Source: Aculops lycopersici
Lineage: Eukaryota; Arthropoda; Arachnida; Trombidiformes; Eriophyidae
Reading direction: 5' to 3'
Length of the DNA: 64,000 nt
NCBI GenBank assembly: GCA_015350385.1
Contig: WNKI01000002.1
Span: 7,183,165 to 7,247,164, forward strand
The position numbers and the translations under genes are program-made. The notes beneath the pieces are model-generated. The model worked only from the letters and a program-made list of their open reading frames with translations. It was not told the origin of the DNA and did not search any database. Positions 52,478 to 64,000 of the stretch are shown piece after piece (within the stretch, counting starts at the first letter, position 1; each line of letters starts with the position of its first letter).

Positions 52478-54463
52478 ATGGAGAAAGCGAACTCAAGACT
52501 ACAAGTGAAGAATAAGGCTCCGGCAGCCGTACAAATCACAGCCGAACAGTTGATAAGAGAGGCGAAGGAGCGAGAACTAGAAGTTGTTCCTCTGCCCCCG
52601 AAGCAAAAGATCTCCGATCCACACGAACTAAAGGAGTACAATCTTCGGAAGAGGAAAGAATTTGAGGACAATCTTAGAAAGAATAGACTGAATGTTAGTC
52701 ATTGGCTCAAATATGCATCGTGGGAAGAGGAGCAATCCGAAATCGAGAGAGCTCGATCCATCTTCGAGCGCGCCCTCGATACTACCGGACACCGGGTGAT
52801 AACAATATGGCTTCGATATATCGAGATGGAGATGAAGAATCGTCAGGTCAAACATGCCCGTAGTCTGTTTGATAGGGCAGTTCATATCTTGCCTAGAGTC
52901 AACCAATTCTGGTTCAAGTATGTCCACTTCGAGGAAATGCTCGGCAATATCCCCTATTGTCGTGAAGTGTTCGAGAGATGGATGAAACTCCACCCTGGCG
53001 AGCAGGAATGGCAAACTTATATCAACTTTGAGATGAGATATAAAGAAATCGACCGGGCGAGAGAGATCTATTCAAAATATGTGATGCTACACCCCGAGCC
53101 AAAGAATTGGATCAAATTTGCCAAATTCGAAGAGCGCCACTCTAGTCCGGAGAATGCACGTCAAGTTTACGAATTGGCATTAGAGTTCTTTGGTGACCAC
53201 ATAATAGACAGTCAACTGTTGGTTGCATTTGCTCAGTTTGAAGAGAGACAACACGAATATGATAGAGCTAAACTTATATATGAGTATGCCTTGCAAAAGT
53301 TACCCAAAGATAAGGCGCCTGATTTGTATGAAAACTATTCCACCTTTCAGAAGAAACATGGTGCTCCACGGGATATTGAGAAGTTGATCTCACATAAGCG
53401 AAGTATATTCTACGAGGAAAGTATAACCAAGAACTCATATGATTACGACACTTGGTTTGATTATATTTATTTGGCCGAGCGAGAGTTTAGTTTAGACGAA
53501 ACTAGGGATATTTACGAGAGGGCAGTGGCCAATGTGCCTAAAGATAGAACCAATAAGGACGATTGGAGGAGGTATATTTACTTATGGATTTACTATGCAA
53601 CATTCGAGGAAACTATAGCCAAGGATCAGGAACGAGCCTTAAAGGTTTATGAATTTTGTCTTAATGATCTCATCCCACATAGAATATTTACATTTGCTAA
53701 AATTTGGCTTCTAGCCGCTAGGTTACAAATTAGAATGGGCAACATCGACGAGGCTCGCGATATTTTAAATGAAAGTTTAGAGAAATGTCCCAAACGGAAG
53801 CTGTTCAAGGATTACATTGACCTGGAGATTCAACTTAGGGAGTTTAAAAATTGTCGATTATTATATGAGAAATTCTTGAGACGAGCGCCAGATGATAGTA
53901 GTGTTTGGATTAGTTTTGCTGAATTGGAGTCAATCTTGGGGGAAACAATTAGGGCAAGGCAAATTTACAAGGCTGCCATCCAACGACCGCAACTGGATTC
54001 ACCTGAAAACGTTTGGAAGGCTTACATTGATTTCGAGATTGAGCAAGAGGAGTACAAGAATGTTGAGGATTTGTACGAGCAATTGCTAGGCCAGACTAAT
54101 CATGTTAAGGTTTGGCTAAGTTATGCACAATTCCACGAAGACTTGGGCGACTCTATCAAGACTCGCAAAGTATTTGAGCGTGCAAATGAACGTTTACGTG
54201 ACACGGAGGAGCCATTAGCTCGCTTAGTTTTGTTGGAATCGTGGCAAGAATTCGAGAGACGTTTAGGTGAAGAGGGATTAGATATTAGTGATAAAATGCC
54301 TCGAAAAGTCAAGAAACGCAAGCACCTGGACGAAGGAGCGGCAGGTGGCGACGATGATTGGATTGAGTATTACGACTACGAGTTTCCGGATACAGACAAG
54401 AAAAAGTCAGGTCTTATGGATAGAGTTAAAAAGTGGGCCAAGACCAAAGACGCTCAAGACTAG
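52478..54463 (+). CDS. CRNKL1: Crooked neck-like protein 1 (HAT-repeat splicing factor)
   Basis: A 661-residue intronless protein built almost entirely of HAT (half-a-TPR) repeats from about residue 60 to 600. They show the recurring pattern of W...A.FE, then R.IYERA (WLKYASWEEEQSEIERARSI, then FIYERA-type ends). The N-terminus (KNKAPAAVQITAEQLIREAK) and the C-terminal basic segment (MPRKVKKRKH) are typical of crooked neck/CLF1. It is a scaffold of the Prp19-associated complex and is needed for spliceosome activation. Drosophila crn has about 700 residues, so the length is normal. It follows RER1 in the same orientation after 329 bases. Confidence 0.96.
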   Translation: MEKANSRLQVKNKAPAAVQITAEQLIREAKERELEVVPLPPKQKISDPHELKEYNLRKRKEFEDNLRKNRLNVSHWLKYASWEEEQSEIERARSIFERALDTTGHRVITIWLRYIEMEMKNRQVKHARSLFDRAVHILPRVNQFWFKYVHFEEMLGNIPYCREVFERWMKLHPGEQEWQTYINFEMRYKEIDRAREIYSKYVMLHPEPKNWIKFAKFEERHSSPENARQVYELALEFFGDHIIDSQLLVAFAQFEERQHEYDRAKLIYEYALQKLPKDKAPDLYENYSTFQKKHGAPRDIEKLISHKRSIFYEESITKNSYDYDTWFDYIYLAEREFSLDETRDIYERAVANVPKDRTNKDDWRRYIYLWIYYATFEETIAKDQERALKVYEFCLNDLIPHRIFTFAKIWLLAARLQIRMGNIDEARDILNESLEKCPKRKLFKDYIDLEIQLREFKNCRLLYEKFLRRAPDDSSVWISFAELESILGETIRARQIYKAAIQRPQLDSPENVWKAYIDFEIEQEEYKNVEDLYEQLLGQTNHVKVWLSYAQFHEDLGDSIKTRKVFERANERLRDTEEPLARLVLLESWQEFERRLGEEGLDISDKMPRKVKKRKHLDEGAAGGDDDWIEYYDYEFPDTDKKKSGLMDRVKKWAKTKDAQD

Positions 54464-55843
54464 ACCAATAGTTGCAATCTATTCGCCTCGTAGTTATGAG
54501 AATCAAAATGATAATGATAATAATAATAATAATCAACTTAACGAAAAAACAACGGGCCGCACCTGTTGTTATAACTCTTCCTTGTTGATTGTAATGAGCG
54601 AGTTCATTTTCATAATCTAACTCCGCACCCACTAATTGATTGCAGATGTTCAATTGCTCATTGGTGAGTCGCAATAATTATAGCGCAACTGGCATCAACA
54701 TTTAACGTGTTATTTACTTGTTGACTTTTATACTCAAATGAGCGCATGGAATTTCATGTATCGGAACTGCGCAAATTTTGCTCCACTAGTGTAGTTTTAA
54801 ATGAGACGAGGAATGGAAGCTTCCACTAGTTCAAGTCGTTGCATTGAGCAATCAGTCGTCGCTATGCGCCTCGATTCGAGTTGCCGTGCGCATTGCGACT
54901 TGTGCGCGCCGCTATCGCTGTGATCTCTCTAGCTGCTTCTGCTGCTACTGCCGCTGCAAATAACTATGAGTCTCATGCGCCTCTTGTCTTGGTGGCTTGC
55001 CAAGTCCATATTAAGTAAAAGCAGATGCTATGCAAAGCGGCTTTTTGGTGCCACAGTTGCGACCGTGGTATTTTCGAGCGGCTGATGTTGTTGCCACAAC
55101 TGCACGCTATAAATGGAGTGTGAACTATGGATAAAGCTGAGCGACCCTATGGCACTCGGCGGCCTTAGTATTACATTCCGTTCCATTCACTCAGCTAGAC
55201 TTGATTTCCTCTCACTTGACTGTAGTTCTTGCAACAACAACAACAACGACGGCATCAACAACACCAACCTCGCCGACCACGACAACGACGGGCTCGAGCG
55301 ACAATTTCAAGTCAACCTTCTCTAGGCCCTAAACGTCGGAAGGCGGCGGGAGAAATAGACTAAGTCGGTTGCTTTGGGGAGCACAACGAGAGTGTGACAA
55401 AGGTGACAATATGGATGATTGCTAGCTTAAGTCGCTGCTGTTGCCACTATCGCAATTCTGTTGCCGAGCATTGCGGTCGTTGCATCGACTCTCATATTAG
55501 AGCAAACTTAACGTTTTTTGCCGGCGTTGACTATAGCGACATCGTTTACTTTCGAATAACAGCGCAGTCGCGACTGGACTATTTGTTGTTGTGTTGAAGA
55601 CAAAGAGCAAGAGTTAGAATGAGATAAAGGAGGAGAGAGGAAAAGACTAAGAGGCAAACATCAGTCATCGTAACGGGAACAGAGCGATAGAGCAGCAACA
55701 ACAACAAAATCAGTAGGAGCAGCATCAGCACGTGCCAAACGATTCCACTTAGTAAGAGACAAGGTAGATGGGTAGTTTGGTTGAGTTGAGTTGGTCTAAG
55801 AGTCAAGATATCACTAACCAATTGAATTGAAATCAAATCAAAT
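54464..55843. other. Intergenic region upstream of the kettin-like gene
   Basis: These 1.4 kb have no supported gene. They contain AAT repeats near 54510-54535 and CAA repeats near 55230 and 55690. A hydrophobic minus-strand frame at 55579-55836 lacks an ATG and lies opposite CAA-rich sequence, so I discount it. The promoter and leader of the Ig-repeat gene should be here. Confidence 0.5.
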
Positions 55844-57044
55844 ATGAGCGATCAACAGGTGGCCGTGCAAGCTGGCGGCGCGGGTAGTAGGGCCGTCGAC
55901 TCAATGATACCTCCGGGATTCCTATACAAGATTCAGCCATGCCAAGCGATCGACGGCGAGGAAGCCAAATTTGAGTGCACCTTTTTCGGCGATCCAATGC
56001 CACAAGTGACCTGGTATCGCGACAACAAAATCATCAAGCCCTCAAATTTGTACCAGATTACTACGAATCCAATTGAGAGCAAATCAATATTGAAAATTAA
56101 GCAGGTTAATTTGAATAGTAATGCGGTTTTTACAGTTAAAGTGGAAAACGCTGCAGGCACTGCGAAGAGCTCCGCCAATTTGGTTGTATTGGAGCCCTCA
56201 ACTTTCTCGAGGCCAGGTTCGAGTCGTAGTCAGTTGGCGCCGAGTCCAGGCTTGATGACCACAACTGTGAGCCACACAAGTAATAGCAATACTCCAAGAA
56301 GAAGTGCCTCGCCCACTTGGAGCTCAAGAAATTGGGTACTAGACACTAATCCAGGTAGAATTGTTGGCTCAGAACTAACGGTTACCTCGCCACTACCAAG
56401 TGTCGTTAGCAGCACGACTAATTTAATAAGAAGCACGAGCACCAATCAAGACCAATCTCACCTTTACTATGAACAGCAGCAGCAGCAACAAGAACAAGAA
56501 CAAGAACAACAACAACAACAACAACAACATCAACAGCAACAACAATATCAACTTCAAGAGGATCGATCAAGATTAAGTAGGAGCCCAAACAACAACACCG
56601 AGAGAAGCTCCAGTGCCACAACAAAGCAACTGGCTGTTCATGAGCAAATTCACACTAGAAGACTTAGTCCAAATGAGACCGCATCATTAATAATCAGGTC
56701 GAGTCCCATTGGAAGCGATCACGGCACGCTACCCACTTGTTGCTGTCACACAAACCACGGCGGTTGTGAATTGGTTCGATTGGATGTGCAATTCGAATCG
56801 CAATGCAACTGCGAGTGCCACTGCCAAGCTTACGGTCACTCTGGCAACTCTATCAATCAGCAGCAACAGTCAGTTAGAGAGGACCAAAATCTACTACTAA
56901 CCAGCAGCGATCAGAGCACAAGATATCAGCAGCAACAAAATGAAACCTCGAGAAGACAACTATACCTCCAGTCGCAATCAGAGCAACAGCAACAACAACT
57001 ACTAATGAGACAAAGAGAGCAAGAGCAACAGAAAGCAAGATTCC

Positions 57045-57108
<64 letters not shown>

Positions 57109-60100
57109 GAATGCAAATCAAAGTAGCAGCACATCAACAACGAAAACGGAAACAAAAACGAGCAAGCAACAGGTTCCGGCGGGAGGGGAGTTTATGGTAC
57201 CTGAGTTTCTGACCCACATTCAAAGTTTTTTGGAAAAAGACGAGGGAGACTCGGTGCATTTTGAGTGCTTCCTTAGCCCCTTCGATGATCCAGATTTGAA
57301 AACTGAGTGGTTCTTCAATGGAAAACCACTAGTTACCGGTTCAAGGTTCCACACCATCGACGACTTCGGCTTTATTGTCCTAGACATTGATTGGCTCTTT
57401 CCTCGCGATAGCGGCGAGTATATTTGTCGAGCTAGCAACAAGTATGGCACTGATATTACAAGAACAGTGTTGAAGGTGAGACCAAACAAGAACATTGTAA
57501 TGGAATCGCAGTTAGCGGACAATGCCGAGGCCACAATCAACAAGTTGCACCAGTTAGACTTTCCAGAGGCTCCACAAAAGGTGTATGTTGAGGAAGCAAG
57601 TGAACCGGCTCATTTTGTGCAACATTTAATATCTAGAAACAATCAATCCCAATTTATGGAAGGCGATTCGGTTCACTTTCGTGGTCGAGTTGGGCCAGCT
57701 GAGGATGGGGATTTGCAAGTTGAATGGTTTCACAATGATAAGCCACTCATTTCGGGCCACAGATTTAGGCCAACATTTGACTTTGGCTTAGTTACAATGG
57801 ACATACTTCAAGTTTACCCGGAGGATTCGGGAGTTTACAAGTGTGTGGTGAAGAATAAGGCAGGTAGTGAGGTGAGTCAATTTGAAATTAAGGTAAGCGG
57901 TCGACAAACAATTGAGTATCACAGTCAGTTGCCGAAAGAAATGATGGTTAATATGCCGAGACAGCAGCCAGCTGGCGTTCGCTCGGCGCCACCACCAAGT
58001 TACCTGTCTAATCAACAAACACGCCACCAAGAGCAAAGGGAAACTTGGAGTTGGTCGAGTCAGAGGCAGCGATTAATCGATGAGGATGCGCCAATAGGGT
58101 CTAGCCAGCAGCGGAGGCAGCAACAGCAACCGTCGCCGCGACCGGCTAGCACAACAAGTGGCTCTGAGTCGCAGTCGCAGTTTAAACAAGATCAGTATAG
58201 TGCAATTTTGGAACAAGAGAAGAACAGACAACAACAATCACAACCACAATCTCAATCGGCCACAGGTGAAGAGTTCCAGAGTCCGCCTCAATTTGTAACT
58301 CATATTCAGGATTACGTCGAGAAGCAAGAGGGCGAGTCAGTTCATTTTGAGTGCTGTTTAACGCCAGTCGATGATCCTGAGCTCAAAACTGAATGGTTCT
58401 TCAATGGACGACCGCTTGTTACCGGATCAAGATTCCACACTATCGACGACTTTGGCTTTATTGTTCTAGATATCGATTGGCTCTTTCCCCGTGACACCGG
58501 TGAGTATGTTTGCAAGGCGACCAACAAGTACGGCACTGATATTACGAGGACCGTGTTGCGTGTTAAGCCAGATAAAAACATTGTATTGGATTCGCAATTG
58601 GAAAATCCAGCAACCACCATCGATAAGTTGAGACAATTAGAATTTCCCGACGTGGAACCGGAAGTTTATACGGAGGAACCAAATAAGCCAGCTCATTTTG
58701 TGCAACACCTAAAGTCTAAGGGCAACCAGTCGCAATTCAACGAGGGCGACAGTGTTCATTTACGCGGTCGCGTTGGTCCAGCTAGTGATGGCAACCTGAA
58801 CGTTGAGTGGTTTCACAATGATAAGCCACTCATTTCAGGTCATAGGTTTAGGCCAACATTTGACTTTGGCCTAATTACAATGGATATTCTATACGTCTAT
58901 CCCGAGGATTCAGGTATTTACAAGTGTGTTGCCAAGAATGATCTCGGTACTGATGTGAGTCAATTTGAAATCCACGTTACGGGCAAGCAATCGATTGTGT
59001 ACCAGAGCCAATTGCCGAAGGAGATGATTGGTGGAGTGCAAAAGTTAAACGACATGGAAGCCATGTGGAACCGACCACCTGATCCGGAGGAGGACGAGGC
59101 GCCAGCCGAGAGGGCGGCACCCCAGTTTGTCCTCAAACCAAAGCCATGCGTTGCTTTCGAAGGATCGTGTGCTAGATTCTGCTGTCGGATTATTGGAAAT
59201 CCAAGGCCTAGACTAACTTGGTCAGTTAACGGGCAAATTGTCGTCACCGGAAGTCGCTATAAGCTCACTCACGATGGAATGTATCATTTAATTATACCAA
59301 AGTGTCAGCTAAGTGACGCAGGAAAGATCGAAGTGCATGCAAAGAATCCACTGGGCGAGTGTTACGCTACCACCGAACTCAAGGTTAAGCGGAAGGTGGA
59401 CGACTATAGAGGTGTGCTGAAGAACTCGCCAAACCCTTGGTACGATGAGGCAACATTGAAGATGTACCGACGCCAGAGATCAATGGATCTCACTGAGGAC
59501 GACGATGATTATGAGTTTTTTGAAAAGTTTCGCAACCAACAGCAACAGCTCAAGCTACAAATTGGCGAGCAACAACAGCTTTCGCCCTCCCAGTTAGGTC
59601 AACAGGTAATTGGGTACATGGAACCAGGTACGCCCGATGTCAATCTGTTGGCTCGAAACCACTCGCCGCTCGTGGAGCCAGGCGATTTGCATCCAGTGGT
59701 TGTGGAGCAACAGGTGGTCATGGCGCCGGCACCATCAACAATCCAACGAGCCCTCAATGTCAAGGACTCAGTCAGGCCACCCGAATTGTCTTTCGATCAG
59801 GATACCTCACGAAAAACCGGCCGTCACCAAGGGCGACAAGAAGATGCCTCGTTCACTCCAGGCGAGCATCAGCAATCACACTCTCAAATACAACAACAAG
59901 ATTCCACCACAACCGTGATGCAACAAGATGGAGCCTCGACTTCCGGTCAAGCTGCTGGAAAGCATCAAGATCCCCAGCAACAGCAAGCGCGAGTTTTTGG
60001 CGTCAACTTGCCAAGACAGATGGCAAAACCGGCGGCCGGAGGCCGAAGTGTTCCCAGTTACCTGGCCAACCAGCAGACGAGATTACAGGAGTCTCGTGAG

Positions 60101-62083
60101 CAGTCTAATTGGACTAACCAGCGACAGGTAATCCAGGACTCCATGGGCGTTGCGCAATCGCAAGAGATGAACCTCCAGAGGTCGCAACAACAAGCCCAGC
60201 AGCAACAGCAACAGCATCAGCATAGACTTTCAATCAGTAGCTCGAGTAGCTCGCAACAACAGCATCAATTCGATCCACGACTTCCGCCTCCCTCGCCGGA
60301 AAGTGTTGTGCACGGCAAAGAGGTTCACTCGCAAACTCATAAGCAGACGCAATTTGAACGACGGGCCAACAAGGAGATTGTTAGAGAGATTATCGAGAAG
60401 GAAATCTTTGAGCAAGAGCATAAGGCTTTCACCAAGGACAATGTGGTTCGTGGAACAAGCAGCGAGCGCGGCTTTACGCCAACCGATGTTGTTCAATCGC
60501 GTCAGGAAGATATAACAAGGAGACAACAGCAGCACCAGCAGCAGCAATCCTCTCACCATCAACAACAATTCCAACGCCCATCCGACATGACCGAGCAACA
60601 GGTCCACCAGGTTCTGATTGAGGAGTTCATGACACCGCCCGAGTTTGTGCACAAAATTCAACCTTGCCAAGCGATCGAGGGCGACGAGGCCAAATTTGAG
60701 TGCACCTTTATTGGCGATCCACTGCCAACAATCACCTGGTATCGGGACAATAAGCAAATCAAGCCCTCGAATATGTACCAGATTATTACAGATTCAGGTG
60801 AGATGAGATCTACTTTAGTTATTAAGCGTGTGACCTTAAATAGTAATGCAGTTTTCACCGTTAAGGCGGAAAATGTTGCTGGCTCGGCAAAGAGTTCGGC
60901 CAACTTAGTGGTTGAGGCTCACCCACTTCCGGGTCAGAGTCGCGGCGGCGTGGCTAGGCAATTTGGCGATGGGGTTGCTTTGGCCTCGTCAGCAACCAAT
61001 GCCACGAATCAAATGTCAAGTTCCGCGGCAGTAACCACAACCACCACGACCACGACAACCAACACAAGTGGTACAACAAGTAGCCAGAGTTTCCAATCGC
61101 ATTCGCATGCCATCCACCCAGATCAAGACCAATCCATTGTAAGTGACACGAGCGAGAGCGCCAGCGGGCGAGCTATAAAATCGGTGCGCACGCGACGACT
61201 AAGTCCAGATGAAATGGCCTCTGTGATTAGAGCAAGTCCCGAGGGATTGATTGCACCTACATTCTTGCAGACTATTCATGAGACTGTGGGCAAAATTGGC
61301 GAGCTAGTTAGACTAGATGCTCGTTTGGTTGGCACTCAACCGTTTAAAGTGCGCTGGCTACGCGACGGCCAACGAGTTCGAGTTGATCAAAACCACAAGC
61401 TACTATTGGAGGGCGATCAGTATACCTATCTAATCTTGGAATGCTCCCCACAGGACGAGGGTTTTTACGAGTGCGTTGTAAGCAATCGGGTGGGCGAGGC
61501 GAGATGCGGCGCCACTCTACAGGTGGTTGCAAATGATGGACGCGTTTCGGCACTAAGTGGAGGCCACCAGACACCCGACATGTCGAATGTGTACGCCATT
61601 TCGCGATCCTCTGAGTCACCAAGTTTCTCAATGTCATCAATGGCAACTACAAAGGAGACAACAATTGGACAACAACAACAGCAACAGAAGCAACATTATG
61701 GACTAACAAAGCACCAATTCAACCCACTGATGAGTCAGTATACCACCACTGAGGCTGGCCTACAAAGAATGGACCAAATTCCAAAGCTCATAAAGCGACT
61801 CGAGAATCAACAGGTGCGCGAGGGCAAACCAGTGGTGTTAAGATGCCAGATTTCCTCGTATCCACCTGTTGCCGAGGTTGAGTGGTACCGCGAGTCCGAC
61901 AAGAAACTAATCAAACCATCTAAGTACTTCCGCCTCTACAAGGACAACGAGGAGACTTACTGTCTCAAAATCCTGGAAACATTTTCCGAGGATCAGGGGG
62001 AGTACAAGTGCGTGGCCAAGGCGCCGAATGGGTTCGTTGAGACCAAAGCTTTTATTACGGTGATCCCAAATTCGCCCAAATGA
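55844..62083 (+). CDS. Kettin/Sallimus-like (titin-family) Ig-repeat protein, single 6.2-kb exon
   Basis: One uninterrupted exon encodes 2079 residues. I-set Ig domains lie at about residues 23-117 (A), 453-545 (B), 589-684 (C), 814-909 (B'), 949-1046 (C'), 1092-1183 (D), 1598-1691 (A'), 1804-1894 (E) and 1979-2078 (F). Some have weak cysteine pairs. B/C and B'/C' follow the kettin pattern (EWFFNGKPLVTGSRF, EWFHNDKPLISGHRF and EDSGVYKC) with kettin-like linkers. A and A' are close copies, each followed by an RRLSP motif. Other linkers are Gln-rich, including a 22-Gln run. Kettin/Sallimus proteins tie actin to the Z-disc in arthropod muscle; a comparable role is inferred. No kinase or fibronectin domain is present. 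The exact orthologue (Sallimus, Zormin or another) is unresolved, and flanking exons cannot be excluded. Confidence 0.85.
57044..57109 (+). repeat. CAA/CAG array encoding 22 glutamines
   Basis: Twenty-one CAA codons followed by one CAG, inside the linker before Ig domain B. The nearly pure codon array suggests replication slippage and length polymorphism. Confidence 0.95.
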
Positions 62084-64000
62084 ACATCTAATTACTATTA
62101 TCATCATCATCTTTACAATCATCAAAATCGCCATCGTCAAAATGTGTATTTGTGTCTATTGTGTAAATTGTATCTTTCTTAACAGAGCTCAACAAGTGAT
62201 AATATTGATTGTTGATAGTCAAACTGGTAGTCAAAAAACAACTCACATTAAACATTTATTATGCCTTGGGTTAAATTGGTCAAGCTCGACCAGTTTTCAA
62301 GAGCCAAATCTTGCGCTAGTACCGCGTACTAATTCAAGAAATGTTCAAGATGTTTCCAGCACTTTATCAAAGAATTACTGTACTCACAAGTCAGTCAAAA
62401 TTAAGATAAAAAAGTTTTACTTTCAAGATCAAATTAACTCTAGCTCTCAAGTTGACGATACTTATAGCTAGCATTTTGCAACTAATGCACTCGAGTTACA
62501 ATAAATCAAGTGGTGATTGAGTCTTTGTTGCTTGCAGTGAACTACCAAGAAAAAGTGGCCACCCATACGACGTGCTGATGAGATAACGATGCGCAACGAG
62601 GGTGACTTTGGTGGAGTTTGATGAGGATGAGCAAGCAATCACGACACTAGTCAATTTGGTCCACTTGAAGGGGAGGAGGAACTTACTTCATTAACGGTAG
62701 TTGTTAGTGTGGCTAGAACCAGCATTGATGAAATGATTGGCTGGCGGTGGAGCGTATGATCGAGTGAGCAGGAGAGCGAGTATATTAGTTTTTCTTTCTA
62801 GGCCAACTCCTTTTTTGCAGTTATCTCGTACAGACAATCGCGAGTTAGTGACACAAAACTAAAATCATGTTTTTTCCTTCTAGATGAGACCAGTCGTCGA
62901 TTGCTTTTACCGAAGAAATTTTGCGAAAAAAGCGCAACACAATCGGAACCACTTGTTGCTGCTGCCGCTGTTATTGTAGTCGTTGGGCGGCGTTCAATTA
63001 GCACGTTGAGGCGCTCGAGGCACTCTGGTAAGCTAGCCTTGGTTAGCCACCTACTTCTCTCTCTACTAATCATTAGGTTGCGCAGTAGTTGTTTTATATC
63101 CAACCCACGATTCATCAATTTGATCGGCTCTTTGTTGTGAGCGCGATGCAGGCGCCAATGGTTGTTGCAATTTGCAAGTTGACAAAAAATGTAGACTTTG
63201 CTGTCGATGATCGTGGTGGTGGTAGTGGTGCAACATGAAATAGACGAATAGATAACACACAAACTCACGAAAAACATCACAACTCAACTCGACAAGCCAC
63301 CAGTTGCTTGATTGTTTGCCTCCGGCCAACAGAATAACAGAGGAGACTGCTCCCCTGATTAGGCGGCTCACCACTTTGTTCGAGTTCGAGGTTTAGTTTT
63401 AGTTCTAGTTTTAGTTCGAGCGAGCGGGTGTCTCATTTGCGTTGCTCTGAGCATCGAGTCAGTCGACGTCGCTAGTCGCCAGTCGCTAGTTGAAGCCGCA
63501 ACTCTAGCCAAAAGCAAAAGCAGCAGCAACCGCAACGACAGAAGCCAAAGCAGATGCACAGCAGCAGCAGCAGCAGCAATGGTCCAAATGCGTAGCAACA
63601 GTCGGTGGTGGCGCCGGCCGCTAGGCTGAAAAGTATCGCCACCAACGCCGCCGCTTTGCTGGCTGAAAATAGGGCAACGCTCGCAATCGGCCCATAGAGC
63701 ACCAGACGGCTGGCCAACGGGGATTACAACAAGAACAGCAGCAGCTCTTCCTAGTCTCGTTGCCAGAGTTTTGGCCGACTGGAGAGCTGCGGCTAACAAA
63801 ACCAATGGCAACTGTTGCGGGATATCAAGCGGCACTTCCATGGCCATTAGCTTGCGCATGTTGGAGAGCTGACTTTGCTGGTTGCTGCTGCTGCTCATGT
63901 TTTGTTGGCTTGTGTTAGATAAAACACACATAGGCGGTAGCCATTCATCTGGAGTAGCTAGTTTATTCTAATAGACAAGAGGGGGAGGGAGAGAGAGAGA
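62084..64000. other. Region downstream of the kettin-like gene, no supported gene
   Basis: An AATAAA at 62510-62515 could end the Ig-repeat transcript. From about 63370 to 63930 the minus strand is open with leucine-, alanine- and arginine-rich sequence, starting near 63898 with MSSSSNQQSQLSN. It could be the first exon of a gene running leftwards, but CAG-repeat DNA also gives such frames. Another minus-strand frame at 62798-63280 has no recognisable content. The window ends in a GAGAGA run. Confidence 0.4.

Noticed and set aside
55579..55836. Hydrophobic minus-strand frame next to the kettin-like gene
   Set aside because: It has no ATG, and its leucine run is simply the complement of CAA repeats.
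63368..63931. Leu/Ala-rich minus-strand frame with two hydrophobic stretches
   Set aside because: It lies on CAG/CTG-repeat DNA, which gives Leu- and Ala-rich frames by chance. No domain and no clear donor were found. It is kept only as a possibility in the region entry.
1..64000. tRNA genes, CRISPR arrays, operons of bacterial type
   Set aside because: I looked for tRNA B-box words and regular direct repeats. Isolated GGTTCGA-like words occur (for example near 52253) without a matching A-box or cloverleaf, and no spaced direct-repeat array exists.

Overview
This is nuclear DNA from an animal. The genes are spliced with GT-AG introns, the non-coding DNA is long and rich in simple repeats, and the encoded proteins are metazoan. 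A kettin/Sallimus-type muscle Ig protein, a beat-like Ig surface protein, a secreted animal haem peroxidase and a non-muscle myosin light chain point to an arthropod. A mite or other chelicerate is possible, but nothing in the window proves it.

The window has two halves. From 1 to about 39.2 kb it is gene-poor and holds two long genes with large introns. On the minus strand a secreted or surface Ig-domain gene is reconstructed from three exons (15343-15229, 5836-4229 and 208 to the left edge). The gene runs out of the window. On the plus strand a complete six-exon haem peroxidase runs from 21828 to 39194. All five of its junctions agree in phase and give an 875-residue protein. Between the two genes lies a block with two diverged copies of a repeat that share a perfectly identical 253-bp core (16464-16716 and 17738-17990). 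The non-coding DNA of this half is full of microsatellites, inverted repeats and recurring short words.

From 39.6 to 54.5 kb the window is compact. Nine mostly intronless housekeeping genes lie here: Mlc-c (-), an SDR16C-like dehydrogenase (+, one intron), AAR2 (-), PSMG4 (-), UTP15 (+), ALYREF (-), a nucleoplasmin-like acidic protein (+), RER1 (+) and crooked neck/CRNKL1 (+). They serve splicing (AAR2, CRNKL1), mRNA export (ALYREF), ribosome and histone/nucleolar biology (UTP15, the nucleoplasmin-like protein), proteasome assembly (PSMG4), Golgi-ER retrieval (RER1) and actomyosin (Mlc-c). PSMG4 and AAR2 overlap by a few bases in different frames on the same strand, which suggests a shared dicistronic transcript. 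A single 6.2-kb exon at 55844-62083 then encodes a 2079-residue kettin-like protein with eight clear Ig domains, glutamine-rich linkers and one Ig position that has been replaced by a cysteine/histidine cluster. The last 1.9 kb has no gene that I can support.

Two assembly gaps (25105-25124 and 42684-42940) each sit beside a long AG-dinucleotide run. The sequence at their edges looks like low-quality filler.
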